Assembly: GCA_937926105.1 (NCBI GenBank)
Contig: CALANS010000050.1
Location: 222,729 to 286,728 of the forward strand
Origin: an uncultured Actinomycetes bacterium
GTDB taxonomy: Bacteria; Actinomycetota; Actinomycetes; Mycobacteriales; Nakamurellaceae
Reading direction: 5' to 3'
Length of the DNA stretch: 64,000 nucleotides
The notes under the pieces are model-generated. The model searched no databases and was not told where the DNA came from. It saw only the letters and a list, made by a program, of their open reading frames with translations. Position numbers and translations under genes: made by a program. Positions 1 through 7,581 of the stretch are shown here, one piece after another; position 1 is the first letter of the stretch; every line of letters begins with the position of its first letter.

Positions 1-2
1 TC

Positions 3-311
3 GACCTGATGACCTTCACCCAGTCCCCCGATGCGATCAAGGCCCGGCTGAACGGCACCGCGCAGATCACCGAGCGAAACGACGTCAACGCCGAGGTGCT
101 GGCGAACGACCCCATGTTGACCTTCGCGTCGCAAAAGGTGTTGCCGCTGACCACCTACCGGCCGAGCCTGGCCGAGTATCCGCAGGTTTCGCTGGCGCTG
201 CAGCAGGCCAGTGCCGACGTCGTGTCCGGTACCAGCGTCGCCGATGCGGAGGCCAACTATCAGGCGGCGTTGGAAAAGGCGGTCGGCAAGGACAAGGTGA
301 TCAGCAACTAG
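3..311 (+). CDS. ABC sugar-type solute-binding protein, C-terminal fragment
   Basis: This is the 3' end of a gene cut by the window edge. The reading frame is open from base 3 and stops with TAG at 309-311. About 102 residues are visible, including a helical C-terminus ending in a VGKDKVISN motif. No family motif survives in the fragment, so the call rests mainly on context. It ends 11 bases before two permeases and an ATPase of a CUT1-type importer, the place where the extracellular binding protein gene normally sits. The substrate cannot be read from it. The signal peptide and lipobox, if present, lie outside the window. Confidence 0.6.
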   Translation, partial: DLMTFTQSPDAIKARLNGTAQITERNDVNAEVLANDPMLTFASQKVLPLTTYRPSLAEYPQVSLALQQASADVVSGTSVADAEANYQAALEKAVGKDKVISN

Positions 312-322
312 CGCCGCTGGCC

Positions 323-1264
323 ATGCCAACCATCGCTACGGATGCCGCCGGCCTGGGTCGAGCCCGGGCCGGCGGCTTTGTCGCGCCCGCCTTGATTCTG
401 ATCGGCGTGTTCCTGGTCTTTCCGGCGCTGTGGACCATCTACCTCGGGATGACCGACTACCGACTAACCGGGCTGGCCGCCGCGACCCCGAGTTTCGTGG
501 GCACCGACAACTACACCGCTGCGCTGTCCGATCGGCACTTCACGTCCTCACTGTGGCTGACGCTGGAGTACGTGCTCGGCTCGGCGATCATCGGCCAGTC
601 CATCCTCGGTTTCGCGCTGGCCTGGATGATGCGCAAAGCCCGCGCGGCCGTGCGCAGCATCGTCGAGACGCTGGTGCTGATCGCCTGGCTGATGCCGTCG
701 TCGGTCATCTCATTCCTGTGGCTGGCCATGCTGGACCGATCCGGCGGCACCCTGAACACCCTGCTGCACACACCCGGGTTCAACTGGCTGATCCAGCATC
801 CGATGGCATCGATCATCATCTTCAACACCTGGCGGGGTACCGCCTTTTCCATGATGCTGTTCTCGGCGGCGCTGCAGTCGGTGCCACCATCCCAACTGGA
901 GTCGGCCAAGATGGCCGGCGCCAACGGCGCCCAACAGTTCCGCGATGTGGTGTTTCCGCACATCCGCGGTCACGTGCTGACCAATACCCTGTTGATTTCG
1001 CTGTGGACGTTCAACGACTTCACGCCCTACCTGCTGACCGCCGGCGGGCCCAACCATGCCTCGGAGATCCTACCCGTGTTCATCTACAACCGCGCACTCT
1101 ACGGCGGAGAACTCGGATACGGGGCCGCCATCTCGCTGATCATGCTGGTGATCAACCTGATCATTGCGTTGGTGTACCTGAGCCTGCTGCGCCAACGCGG
1201 CCCGGGGCGGCCGACGCGCCAGGAACGGCGTGCCACCGCGGCGGCGACGCAGGTGAGCACATGA
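323..1264 (+). CDS. CUT1 ABC transporter permease (MalF/UgpA-like)
   Basis: Inner-membrane permease of a carbohydrate importer, 313 residues, the usual length for this family. Hydrophobic segments start near residues 20-42 and recur through the protein. The cytoplasmic EAA loop that docks on the ATPase is visible at about 192-215 (ESAKMAGANGAQQFRDVVFP). It follows the binding-protein gene by 11 bases, and its stop overlaps the start of the second permease (ATGA at 1261-1264), indicating translational coupling. The sugar or phosphodiester specificity is not evident from sequence. The ATG at 323 has no strong Shine-Dalgarno, which fits coupled translation from the upstream gene. Confidence 0.9.
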   Translation: MPTIATDAAGLGRARAGGFVAPALILIGVFLVFPALWTIYLGMTDYRLTGLAAATPSFVGTDNYTAALSDRHFTSSLWLTLEYVLGSAIIGQSILGFALAWMMRKARAAVRSIVETLVLIAWLMPSSVISFLWLAMLDRSGGTLNTLLHTPGFNWLIQHPMASIIIFNTWRGTAFSMMLFSAALQSVPPSQLESAKMAGANGAQQFRDVVFPHIRGHVLTNTLLISLWTFNDFTPYLLTAGGPNHASEILPVFIYNRALYGGELGYGAAISLIMLVINLIIALVYLSLLRQRGPGRPTRQERRATAAATQVST

Positions 1265-2133
1265 CCGCCGCGCCCCCAGTAGCGGCACCGGTAGCACGCC
1301 CGCCGGCCGGGATGGTGGTCGGCCAATTCATCCGCAGGGTGGCCTTCTACGTGGTCATCGCGCTGCTGACGGTGTTCTTCGCGCTGCCCATGCTGTGGCT
1401 CGTGCTGGCTCCGTTCGATGCCAACCCACACCTGAACATCACCATTCCGCACTTCACGCTGCACAATTTCGTGGTGGTGTGGCAGAACCCCTATGCCATC
1501 AAATCCTTGATCAACGGACTGATCCTGGCGTTGGGCACCATGGTGCTGGTCGTGGCGCTGGGTTCGGCCGCCGCCTACGCCCTGTCCCGAGTGCGCATTC
1601 CCGGTCGCGACGCCCTGCTGTACGTGTTGCTGCTGCTGTCCTCCATCGTCACCGGCACCGCCGCCATGGTGCCGATCTTCCTGCTGATGACGGATCTGCA
1701 CCTGATCAACTCCCGACTCGGGGTGGTATTGGTGCTGACCGGCGGGCTGCTGCCGGCCGCGATCTTCATCCTGAAGGACTTCATGGACGCCACGCCGCGC
1801 TCCTATGAGGAATCGGCCAAGGTGTTCGGCGCTACCCCGCTGCAGATCCTGCGGCACATCACCATTCCGATTGCCCGGCCCGGGCTGGCGACCATCGCGG
1901 TGTGGGCCATGGTGAACGCCTGGGGCAACTTCCTGGTTCCGTTCATCCTGCTGAACAACCAGGACCTGTTCCCGGCGTCGGTGGTGGTCTACACCTTCTA
2001 CACCGAGGGCGGGCAGCCGCAGTTGGGTCTGATCGCGGCGTTCTCGCTGCTGTATTCGATTCCGGTGGTGGTCGCCTACCTGGTGGTCAGCCGGCGGTAC
2101 GGCTTCCGCTTTCACGGAGGGATCAAGAGCTGA
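1261..2133 (+). CDS. CUT1 ABC transporter permease (MalG/UgpE-like)
   Basis: Second inner-membrane permease of the importer, 290 residues. The open frame extends far upstream, but the real start is the ATG at 1261. It overlaps the TGA of the previous gene and begins a normal permease N-terminus with the first membrane segment at about residues 27-50. The EAA motif lies at 183-205 (EESAKVFGATPLQILRH). The protein ends with the RFHGGIKS-type basic tail common in MalG homologues. Its stop overlaps the ATG of the ATPase gene at 2131-2135. Together the two permeases should form the heterodimeric channel. Confidence 0.92.
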   Translation: MTAAPPVAAPVARPPAGMVVGQFIRRVAFYVVIALLTVFFALPMLWLVLAPFDANPHLNITIPHFTLHNFVVVWQNPYAIKSLINGLILALGTMVLVVALGSAAAYALSRVRIPGRDALLYVLLLLSSIVTGTAAMVPIFLLMTDLHLINSRLGVVLVLTGGLLPAAIFILKDFMDATPRSYEESAKVFGATPLQILRHITIPIARPGLATIAVWAMVNAWGNFLVPFILLNNQDLFPASVVVYTFYTEGGQPQLGLIAAFSLLYSIPVVVAYLVVSRRYGFRFHGGIKS

Positions 2134-3281
2134 TGGCCGAGATTCGACTGGACGCCTTGACCAAGCAATACCCCGGCGGGACCGTCGCGGTCAACGGACT
2201 GGACCTGCAGATCGGTGATGGGGAATTCTTCGCACTGCTCGGACCGTCCGGCTGCGGGAAGACGACGCTGCTGCGCACCATCGCGGGTCTGGAGAACGCC
2301 ACCGGCGGCCGCCTGTTGATCGGGGGCGTGGACCACACGCACACCCCGGCGGGCAAGCGTGATGTGGCCATGGTGTTTCAGGATTACGCCCTGTTCCCGC
2401 ACATGGACGTCGCGGACAATATCGCCTACCCGCTGCGGATCCGGGGAGAAAAGCGCGCGCAGCGCCGCGCCAAGGCAGCGCAAACCGGTGCCGGTCTGGG
2501 ACTTTCGGTCCTGATGGAGCGCAGGCCGGGCCAGCTGTCCGGCGGGCAACAGCAGCGCGTCGCGCTAGCCAGGGCAATGGCGTGCCAGCCCTCGGTGTTC
2601 CTGTTCGACGAGCCTCTCTCCAACCTGGACGCCCGGCTGCGACTGGAGGCACGCACCTTCTTGAAGCGCCTGCAGAAGGAACTGGCGGTGACGACGATCT
2701 TCGTCACCCACGATCAGGCCGAGGCACTGGCCATGGCCGACCGGATGGCCGTCATGGAACTGGGTCGGATCCGCCAGGTGGGCACCCCGGCCCAGGTCTT
2801 CCATCGGCCGGCCAATACCTTCGTGGCCAACTTCATCGGCTCGGCACCGATGAACCTGCTGCCGGGAACGGTGCGCGACGGCGCGGTCCAGGTGGCCGAT
2901 CGATCCCTGCCGGTGCCGGACAGCGCCCCAAAAGTGCCCGACGGGACCGCCGTGATCCTGGGAGCGCGACCGGAGTATGTGACGATCGAGCCCGAGGGGC
3001 CGGGCACCCTGTCGGGCACGGTGTCCATCGTGGAGAACCTCGGGGCGTCCGCGCTGGTGACCATCGAGGTGCCCGCGGGAGCCGCTGGTGGCGCAGGCAC
3101 CCCCGGCCCGATCCTCGTTCAGGCGATGGTGCCGGAGGGCAGCGAGCCGGGGCCGGGGCAACGGGTCTCGGTGGCCTGTCAGAGGGATCGAGCGCTCCTG
3201 TACGACGCGGAATCCGGGAATCTGCTGGACTCCGACCAGGTCGGCTACCACCGGGCGGACACCGCGGAGCCCGCGCGATGA
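2133..3281 (+). CDS. ABC transporter ATP-binding protein (MalK/UgpC-like)
   Basis: Cytoplasmic ATPase of the importer, 382 residues. Visible elements are Walker A GPSGCGKTT (37-45), Q-loop QDY (83-85), signature LSGGQQQR (135-142), Walker B ending DE (159-160) and switch His in THD (193). After the ATPase domain comes a C-terminal extension of about 140 residues typical of MalK/UgpC-type regulatory (TOBE) domains. The start ATG at 2133 overlaps the stop of the permease gene, and its own stop overlaps the ATG of the PHP hydrolase (3278-3281). The whole unit therefore looks like one coupled operon. Such ATPases often serve several importers, so the pairing here is inferred from position. Confidence 0.93.
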   Translation: MAEIRLDALTKQYPGGTVAVNGLDLQIGDGEFFALLGPSGCGKTTLLRTIAGLENATGGRLLIGGVDHTHTPAGKRDVAMVFQDYALFPHMDVADNIAYPLRIRGEKRAQRRAKAAQTGAGLGLSVLMERRPGQLSGGQQQRVALARAMACQPSVFLFDEPLSNLDARLRLEARTFLKRLQKELAVTTIFVTHDQAEALAMADRMAVMELGRIRQVGTPAQVFHRPANTFVANFIGSAPMNLLPGTVRDGAVQVADRSLPVPDSAPKVPDGTAVILGARPEYVTIEPEGPGTLSGTVSIVENLGASALVTIEVPAGAAGGAGTPGPILVQAMVPEGSEPGPGQRVSVACQRDRALLYDAESGNLLDSDQVGYHRADTAEPAR

Positions 3282-4471
3282 ACCCGCTCGTTGAGTACCG
3301 TCTACGGCTGACTCCGGAGGACCGCGCCGCCGGCACCTGGCGATATCTGCCGTTCGACATCCCTTCGGGAATCGGCGGTTTCACGGCCGAACTGCAGGTG
3401 AGCGATCCGGCAGCCGTGATCGATCTCGGCTGCACCCGGCCGGGCGGCTGGTGCGGCTGGTCGGGCGGAGCGCGCCGCACGTTCACCGTCACCGACGATG
3501 CCGCGACGCCCGGATATCTGGCTGGGGTCGATTCTGGTGAGTGGTCGGTGGTGCTCGGCCTGCACCGTATCCCGCCCGCAGGCGTGGACGTCTCGGTGGC
3601 CGTAACGCCAGGCCCAGCTCCGGTGACGAACTCCCGGCCCGGGCCGCCGGTCCCGGATCGGCCGCCCCGGCCGGATCTGCCTGGCATCGACGGGATGCGC
3701 TTTCTGGCCTGCGATTTCCACTGCCACACCGTCCATTCCGACGGCGCCGACACCATCGACCAGGTCGCGGCGCTGGGGGTCGCCGCCGGGCTGGACGTGC
3801 TGGCCATCACCGACCACAACACCACCAGCCACCATGCCCACCTACCGGCCGCCGGAGGCCGGTATGGCATCTCGCTACTCGCCGGGCAGGAGGTCACCAC
3901 CTGGCGCGGGCATGCCAACGCGTTCGGTGACATCGGCTGGATCGACTTCCGCGAACCGGCGGACACCTGGATCCGCACCGCCGCGGACCGGGGCGGGCTG
4001 CTGTCGGTGAACCACCCGCTGTCCGGCGACTGCGCCTGGCGGCAGCCGCTGACCGGCCGCCCCCCGCTGTTGGAGACCTGGCACTCGAGCTGGCTCGACC
4101 GGACCTGGGGTGCGCCGCTGTCGTTCCATCCGGTGTTCGCCCCGCACGCTGCGCCGATCGGCGGGGCCGACTACCACCGAGCTGGATCCGACGCCCTGCC
4201 CGGCCGGCCCACCACGTGGGTGCTGGCCGAGGACAGTGATGTGCTGGGCGGGCTGCGAGCCGGGCGGACGGCGATCTCGGCGGGACCCGGCGCTCCGCTG
4301 CTGCTGCGGGTGGGGTCAGAGTTCCTGGCGCTGGACGCCGACGGGCTACTGCTGGCCGGCGCCGACGGGCGTCGGTCCGTGCTGCATGGGGACCGGGTCC
4401 TGCTGCCGGCGACTCCGGGCCTGCACTGGCTGGAGGACGGCGCCACCGGCGTGCAGGCCCTCTGCGCCTGA
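3278..4471 (+). CDS. PHP-domain metallohydrolase, CehA/McbA family
   Basis: Predicted cytoplasmic metal-dependent hydrolase of 397 residues. It has an N-terminal beta-rich region (1-130), a proline-rich linker (about 112-135) and a PHP domain. The PHP metal ligands are visible: DFHCH at 146-150, SDG at 154-156, TDHN at 178-181, then NHP and GADYH further on. Family members hydrolyse phosphoesters, phosphodiesters or carbamates; the substrate is not readable here. The start overlaps the ATPase stop (ATGA), so it is co-translated with the importer. That suggests it processes the imported compound, perhaps a phosphodiester. A hairpin follows the stop codon. Confidence 0.85.
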   Translation: MNPLVEYRLRLTPEDRAAGTWRYLPFDIPSGIGGFTAELQVSDPAAVIDLGCTRPGGWCGWSGGARRTFTVTDDAATPGYLAGVDSGEWSVVLGLHRIPPAGVDVSVAVTPGPAPVTNSRPGPPVPDRPPRPDLPGIDGMRFLACDFHCHTVHSDGADTIDQVAALGVAAGLDVLAITDHNTTSHHAHLPAAGGRYGISLLAGQEVTTWRGHANAFGDIGWIDFREPADTWIRTAADRGGLLSVNHPLSGDCAWRQPLTGRPPLLETWHSSWLDRTWGAPLSFHPVFAPHAAPIGGADYHRAGSDALPGRPTTWVLAEDSDVLGGLRAGRTAISAGPGAPLLLRVGSEFLALDADGLLLAGADGRRSVLHGDRVLLPATPGLHWLEDGATGVQALCA

Positions 4472-4475
4472 GAGC

Positions 4476-4490
4476 GCCGGACGGTCCGGC
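4476..4490. terminator. Hairpin after the PHP hydrolase gene
   Basis: Inverted repeat GCCGGA-CGG-TCCGGC begins five bases after the stop codon of the hydrolase gene. It sits in the short gap (4472-4554) between two convergent genes. No U-tract follows, as is common for high-GC actinobacterial terminators. A terminator role is inferred from position. Confidence 0.4.
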
Positions 4491-4554
4491 CTGCCGGCCA
4501 TCAAGCCATGTAGCCGGCAGTGCAGCAGGCCACCGAGGGACAGCGCGGCGAACA

Positions 4555-5082
4555 TCACGGCTCCCCGGCGGCGCGGTCGACGGCGTGCAACAGCACACGC
4601 CGGTCCAGCCCGGCCAGCGCCAGAGCGCGCGGCACGGTGCCGAGTTCGGCGGACAGGATGGCGTACAGCAGGTCGAGTTCGGACATCGACCCAGACCGGG
4701 CGCGATGGGCGCCGCCAGCAGCCCGGCGGGTCGCATGTGCCCGCCTGCGTCCGGTCAGTAGCGCCTCGCGGGCCGACGCCCCCCAGCCGGGGTGACCGGC
4801 GGATGCCGTGGCTCGCAGCCGATCCACGGGAACCGGCGGCATACCGACGGCGGCCAGGCTATGCTCCCGCTCGGCCCGCAGCGCGGCCTCCACCACATCC
4901 CGGCCGAGACCGGCGTCCGACATCACCCGACTCGCCGGGGTGCCAGACACGGCGAGAGCGAGCAGCAAGTGCTCGGCCCGGACATCTCGTGAACCTGCCC
5001 GCCCCGCCTCCCGGTGCGCGACCACCATCAGGGAGCGCAGCCCGAACCCGGCCGGCAGGTCACCCGATCTCGGTTCAACCAT
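4555..5082 (-). CDS. Clp N-domain-only protein
   Basis: Protein of 175 residues that resembles the N-terminal substrate-binding domain of ClpA/ClpC without any AAA+ module. Two half-repeats are visible: one around GFGLRSLMVVAHREA...VRAEHLLLAL near the start, and a second around GWGASAREALLTGRRRA...ELDLLYAIL. The start is the ATG at 5082. The frame is open further upstream, but there it overlaps the HTH gene and is Trp/Arg-rich shadow. The start overlaps the HTH gene stop by 8 bases, indicating coupling. Stand-alone Clp-N proteins behind a small HTH protein are common in actinobacteria; an adaptor or stress-sensing role is a guess. Confidence 0.8.
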   Translation of the reverse strand: MVEPRSGDLPAGFGLRSLMVVAHREAGRAGSRDVRAEHLLLALAVSGTPASRVMSDAGLGRDVVEAALRAEREHSLAAVGMPPVPVDRLRATASAGHPGWGASAREALLTGRRRAHATRRAAGGAHRARSGSMSELDLLYAILSAELGTVPRALALAGLDRRVLLHAVDRAAGEP

Positions 5083-5347
5083 GGCGGCCTCGCAGACCGC
5101 GTGCGATGGGACCGAGCCGCCGCAGGTGCTTCTTATGCACCGCCTGCCGGGTGACTCCCAGCGCCAGCGCCACCTGAGTCCACGACCAGCCCTCTGCCAC
5201 GGCACGCTCGACGGCGGCATCCTCCAACCGGTCAGCCAGCTCTCGCAGCGCGACGACCGCAGCGAGGTCGTCCGCCGTGCCGCCGACCGGATCGGGCTGC
5301 GCCTTCGCCATGTCAGCAACTCTAGTTGACGGCTCGACTGGCGTCAA
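5075..5347 (-). CDS. Small helix-turn-helix protein partnered with Clp-N protein
   Basis: DNA-binding protein of 90 residues (78 if translation starts at the internal ATG at 5311). The HTH is visible near the C-terminus as WTQVALALGVTRQAVHKKH, preceded by a helical acidic/basic segment (LRELADRLEDAAVERAV). It overlaps the downstream Clp-N gene by 8 bases, and the two read as one transcript. The target is unknown; autoregulation is the simplest expectation. I cannot decide between the two starts from ribosome-binding sites, since neither has a good one. Confidence 0.75.
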   Translation of the reverse strand: MTPVEPSTRVADMAKAQPDPVGGTADDLAAVVALRELADRLEDAAVERAVAEGWSWTQVALALGVTRQAVHKKHLRRLGPIARGLRGRHG

Positions 5348-5419
5348 CTCGGGTTGCTATATCGAGTCCACCGATCGAGCACCCGCGCCTGGCGACGCGG
5401 GCGAGGGCCGCCGAGCGAG

Positions 5420-7243
5420 TCAGTGCGTCGACAACCAGCGTGCCCTGGCCTTGAGAATGTCGTAGTAGCTATCCTGCGGTGCGTCCTCGACGGCCGCAGC
5501 CTTGGCCTGCGACTTGATCGCCTTCTTGGCCTTGCGCAGCGAGACATTCGAGAATCGCGAGGACATCAAGGTCTTGATCACGCGCTTGCGGCCGACCATC
5601 AGCCCGGCCAGCAAGTTCGCCTCGATGCTGGCCCGTCGCAGGCCGTACCAGTCGTCCCAGCCGAGCTTTTCCATATTGTCGGTGAAGTTGCCACGAACCG
5701 TATTGGAAATTCCCTGTGCGAGGTCGTATGCGGTGTGTTGAAGTTGGCTGGTGGCCAACATCTCCAGCGGGTCTCGGGCGGTGTTGCCCCTCACACCGCG
5801 GCGCTTGGTCGCAACCTTCGCGTCCTTGTCCTCCGGCATCGACAGGTTCATGCCCCTGGCCATGTCCGCGTTCACGTTGTCGATGACGGTCATCTCGCGC
5901 GCCGGCGTGTAGAACCAGTTGCCCAGGTTGCCCGACAGCACCCGGTCGGTGTTGCCCAGGAACAGGTCGACCGCGCTGAGCTCGCCGAGCTGTTGGACCA
6001 TCGGCGCCTCGGAGAGGACCTTCTTGATCGGCGCAATGCCCGTGCCTCCGGCGGCGAGCGCAGGATTCTGCAGCGCGTCGACCGTCTTCCCCTCTGCCAT
6101 GGTCATCGCTACCAGCGGCACATTCCGGGACTGGTCGAATACCGCCACGTGCATCGCGCGCCCCCAGGCCTGGAGGTCGCCGCCAAAGTTGGCCTTGTCG
6201 ACCATGTCGCCCTCGGCCTTGGCCCACCCGTCGCCCTGGGCGCGATCGCCGCGCTCGATCATTGCGCGAACTGCGGCACGCTCGGCAGCGTCCAGCTTCT
6301 TCATCTGCACGGTGGTGGCCTTGGTGACCTTGGCGTGCATGAGTGTGGCGAGCTGGTTCAGTCCGATCGGCTGATCCTCCAGCTTGAGCACGACCTTGCC
6401 CTCGCCGTCGTTGGCGAAGTAGACCTGCCGGTTGCCGACGGTGGTCAGCTCCGTGGTCTGATCGACCCCCAGGGGCCGGCCCGGCCTCATATCAAACAGG
6501 CGGTGCACCTCGTCGGCCCCACCGCTTTGGGTGTGAGCCAACTCGTGGGCGATGGTCCGCTGTCCGTCCCGTGTATCGGGCCGATACTGGCCAGCACCGA
6601 AAAAGACATCCTTGCCGACCGTGAACGCCCGGGCCGACACCTGACGCGACAGCATGGCCGCGGCGGCGTCGGTGTGCAGTCGGACGCCACCGAGGTTGGT
6701 TCCGAACGCACCCTCCATCCGGCCGCGCAACGCGTCCGGCAGCGGGGAACCACCACCGAGCCGAGAGGTGATCTGGCCGCTCAGGTCGGATCCGATCGCG
6801 CCACCCTCGCGACCCACCACCGGCGCCGCTGCGGTGGTCGTGGAACGGCGAAGCGCCAAGGCGGGCCCGTCATTCGCCATCCCCCACGGCCCATCGGCGG
6901 AGGCGGCGGTCGGCCCCGAGGCAGCGAGGGTGCTCAGCACCCCATCGGCGATCCGGTCCGCTCGTGCCTCCGCCGGGTCGTCGGCGTGGCCGACCAGTAG
7001 CCCGCCTGACCCCGGGTCGGACACCGACTGGCGCAGGACCGCCGGAACGGTCCCGGCACTCAGCGGCCGGGCATCATTACTCCGGCGCCGCAGCGGGCTC
7101 GGTGACACGCCGGACGAAGCCGCCGGCACCCAACTGGACTGCGTCGGGGTCGTCGACGCGTGGAACACGACGGGCGCGGAGTTGGACTCCACGAATCGAC
7201 GACGGGATCGGGGCGCGGAACCTGGCACGGTGTCCTCCTGCAT
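5420..7243 (-). CDS. DUF4157 (eCIS-core) protein with kinase-like C-terminal half
   Basis: Protein of 607 residues with an unusual architecture. Residues 1-150 are low complexity and Ser/Thr/Pro/Ala-rich. Residues about 155-250 match the DUF4157 domain: LPDALRGRMEGAFG, then VRLHTDAAA, then the HELAHTQ motif at 233-239, a zincin-like HExxH. The C-terminal part carries what looks like a HipA/PI4-kinase-type active site: a candidate ATP lysine in KVVLKLED (283-290), DLFLGNTDR at 426-434, Asn 439 or 442, and Asp 455 in VIDNVNAD. DUF4157 occurs on effectors of extracellular contractile injection systems, but no sheath, baseplate or tube genes are in the window. The ATG at 7243 is chosen because the longer frame upstream is non-homologous-looking. 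Toxin or effector function is inference. Confidence 0.7.
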   Translation of the reverse strand: MQEDTVPGSAPRSRRRFVESNSAPVVFHASTTPTQSSWVPAASSGVSPSPLRRRSNDARPLSAGTVPAVLRQSVSDPGSGGLLVGHADDPAEARADRIADGVLSTLAASGPTAASADGPWGMANDGPALALRRSTTTAAAPVVGREGGAIGSDLSGQITSRLGGGSPLPDALRGRMEGAFGTNLGGVRLHTDAAAAMLSRQVSARAFTVGKDVFFGAGQYRPDTRDGQRTIAHELAHTQSGGADEVHRLFDMRPGRPLGVDQTTELTTVGNRQVYFANDGEGKVVLKLEDQPIGLNQLATLMHAKVTKATTVQMKKLDAAERAAVRAMIERGDRAQGDGWAKAEGDMVDKANFGGDLQAWGRAMHVAVFDQSRNVPLVAMTMAEGKTVDALQNPALAAGGTGIAPIKKVLSEAPMVQQLGELSAVDLFLGNTDRVLSGNLGNWFYTPAREMTVIDNVNADMARGMNLSMPEDKDAKVATKRRGVRGNTARDPLEMLATSQLQHTAYDLAQGISNTVRGNFTDNMEKLGWDDWYGLRRASIEANLLAGLMVGRKRVIKTLMSSRFSNVSLRKAKKAIKSQAKAAAVEDAPQDSYYDILKARARWLSTH

Positions 7244-7581
7244 GAGCGCCACCGGGCCGGCACGAGACTGGCAGCCATCCTGGCTGAGGCAGGTACCGAT
7301 CCGACGGTCGCGATGGGACTGCTCGCCTCGCCAGGGTGTCGGGCCTACGCGGGCCCCAAGGTATCGATACACGAAGACGGTGCGTGAGCCGGTGACGGCC
7401 ACGTATCGCAGCAACCCGGCGCGCACTCTCCCGCAGGGTGCACGCCCTGAGACGAGTACCGGATCACCGGTACCAGCATCAACGGTACGACGATGAGCGC
7501 ATGGGGACAAGAGGACGCGGCTGCGGGCCCAGGGCGCGCCTCTCGTGATGGCGGTCACCGGCGGGGTGGCATCCGACGGAT
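7244..7581. other. Intergenic region upstream of the DUF4157 gene
   Basis: This 338-base gap separates the end of the mannosidase gene from the start of the DUF4157 gene, both on the minus strand. It contains a hairpin GTACCGG-ATCA-CCGGTAC at 7456-7473, which could end the mannosidase operon. It also holds a perfect 10-bp palindrome GTATCGATAC at 7361-7370, about 118 bases upstream of the DUF4157 start and a possible operator. I see no convincing sigma-70 promoter and no coding potential beyond the upstream extension of the DUF4157 frame. Confidence 0.4.
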
